This document shows positions 5,250 to 5,347 of a stretch of DNA of 5,347 bases, piece after piece (positions within the stretch are counted from its first letter, which is position 1; every line of letters begins with the position of its first letter). Below the pieces are notes generated by a model. That model was not told the origin of the DNA. It did not search any database and saw nothing but the letters and a program-made list of their open reading frames with translations. The stretch spans positions 1 through 5,347 of the forward strand of contig UQVT01000130.1 in the NCBI GenBank assembly GCA_900544465.1. The letters run 5' to 3'. Made by a program: the position numbers and the translations under genes. This DNA is from an uncultured Collinsella sp. (GTDB lineage: Bacteria; Actinomycetota; Coriobacteriia; Coriobacteriales; Coriobacteriaceae).

Positions 5250-5347
5250 TTACTCGGCGTGAGCGTAATCGACCTTGGCGCGACGAGCGGTGGCCTTCTC
5301 CCAATCGCTGGTGCCCTCAAAGACATCCTGCTTGTAGGGATTGCGAC
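5250..5347 (-). CDS. C-terminal end of an unidentified protein (5' end outside window)
   Basis: On the minus strand an open frame enters from the right edge and ends at TAA (5252-5250). The last 31 residues begin RNPYKQDVFEG and end with KVDYAHAE. Codon use is GC-rich at third positions (GAC, GTC, AAG, GCC, CGC), like the resident genes. A well-formed terminator lies about 70 bases past the stop, which supports a real gene end. The tail is hydrophilic with mixed charge (WEKATARRAK) and no membrane segment, consistent with a soluble protein. Too little is present to name a family. Confidence 0.7.
   Translation of the reverse strand, partial: RNPYKQDVFEGTSDWEKATARRAKVDYAHAE

Noticed and set aside
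1..5347. CRISPR array, tRNA, rRNA, transposase or multi-gene defence operon
   Set aside because: No regularly spaced direct repeats, cloverleaf, rRNA-like sequence or transposase motifs were seen. The only accessory-type gene is the single ATPase.

Overview
The window comes from a high-GC bacterium. One sampled 60-base line of the first gene is 42/60 G+C. The gut actinobacterial class Coriobacteriia (Collinsella-like) fits best. That placement is an inference from the style of the ClpB sequence, the GC-rich codon use and the type of large membrane protein present. No marker gene in the window proves it.

Layout, left to right. (1) Bases 1-1445 (+) are the C-terminal half of the ClpB disaggregase: end of the first ATPase domain, coiled-coil M-domain and the complete second ATPase domain. 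A very strong intrinsic terminator follows (1489-1525). (2) Bases 1576-1770 (+) encode a 64-residue, probably disordered Pro/Ala/Lys-then-acidic protein with its own Shine-Dalgarno sequence. (3) Bases 1771-2090 are non-coding. They hold two long imperfect palindromes (1795-1861 and 1868-1905), then an AT-rich promoter segment (37/120 G+C over 1981-2100). That segment has a consensus TATAAT, a perfect 12-bp inverted repeat and three copies of TAATCAA. (4) Bases 2091-3443 (+) encode a complete AAA-type ATPase of the AAA_14/DUF4143 family. (5) Bases 3517-5013 (-), convergent with the ATPase, encode a single-pass membrane protein. It has a long acidic cytoplasmic N-terminus and about 330 extracytoplasmic residues. 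(6) Bases 5142-5182 form a terminator reading leftward. It serves a (-) gene whose last 31 complete codons (5250-5347) lie at the right edge.

How the genes relate. clpB is housekeeping proteostasis and is insulated from what follows by its terminator. The ATPase is a lone gene with its own elaborate AT-rich control region, bordered upstream by repeat-like palindromes. It therefore looks like an accessory insertion among resident genes rather than an operon member. Nothing in the sequence links the membrane protein functionally to its neighbours. No rRNA, tRNA, CRISPR array, transposase or multi-gene defence system is visible. The most interesting signals are the nested dyads at the ATPase promoter, the paired palindromes, and an ATPase whose DUF4143 C-terminal domain appears to lack the nuclease lysine.
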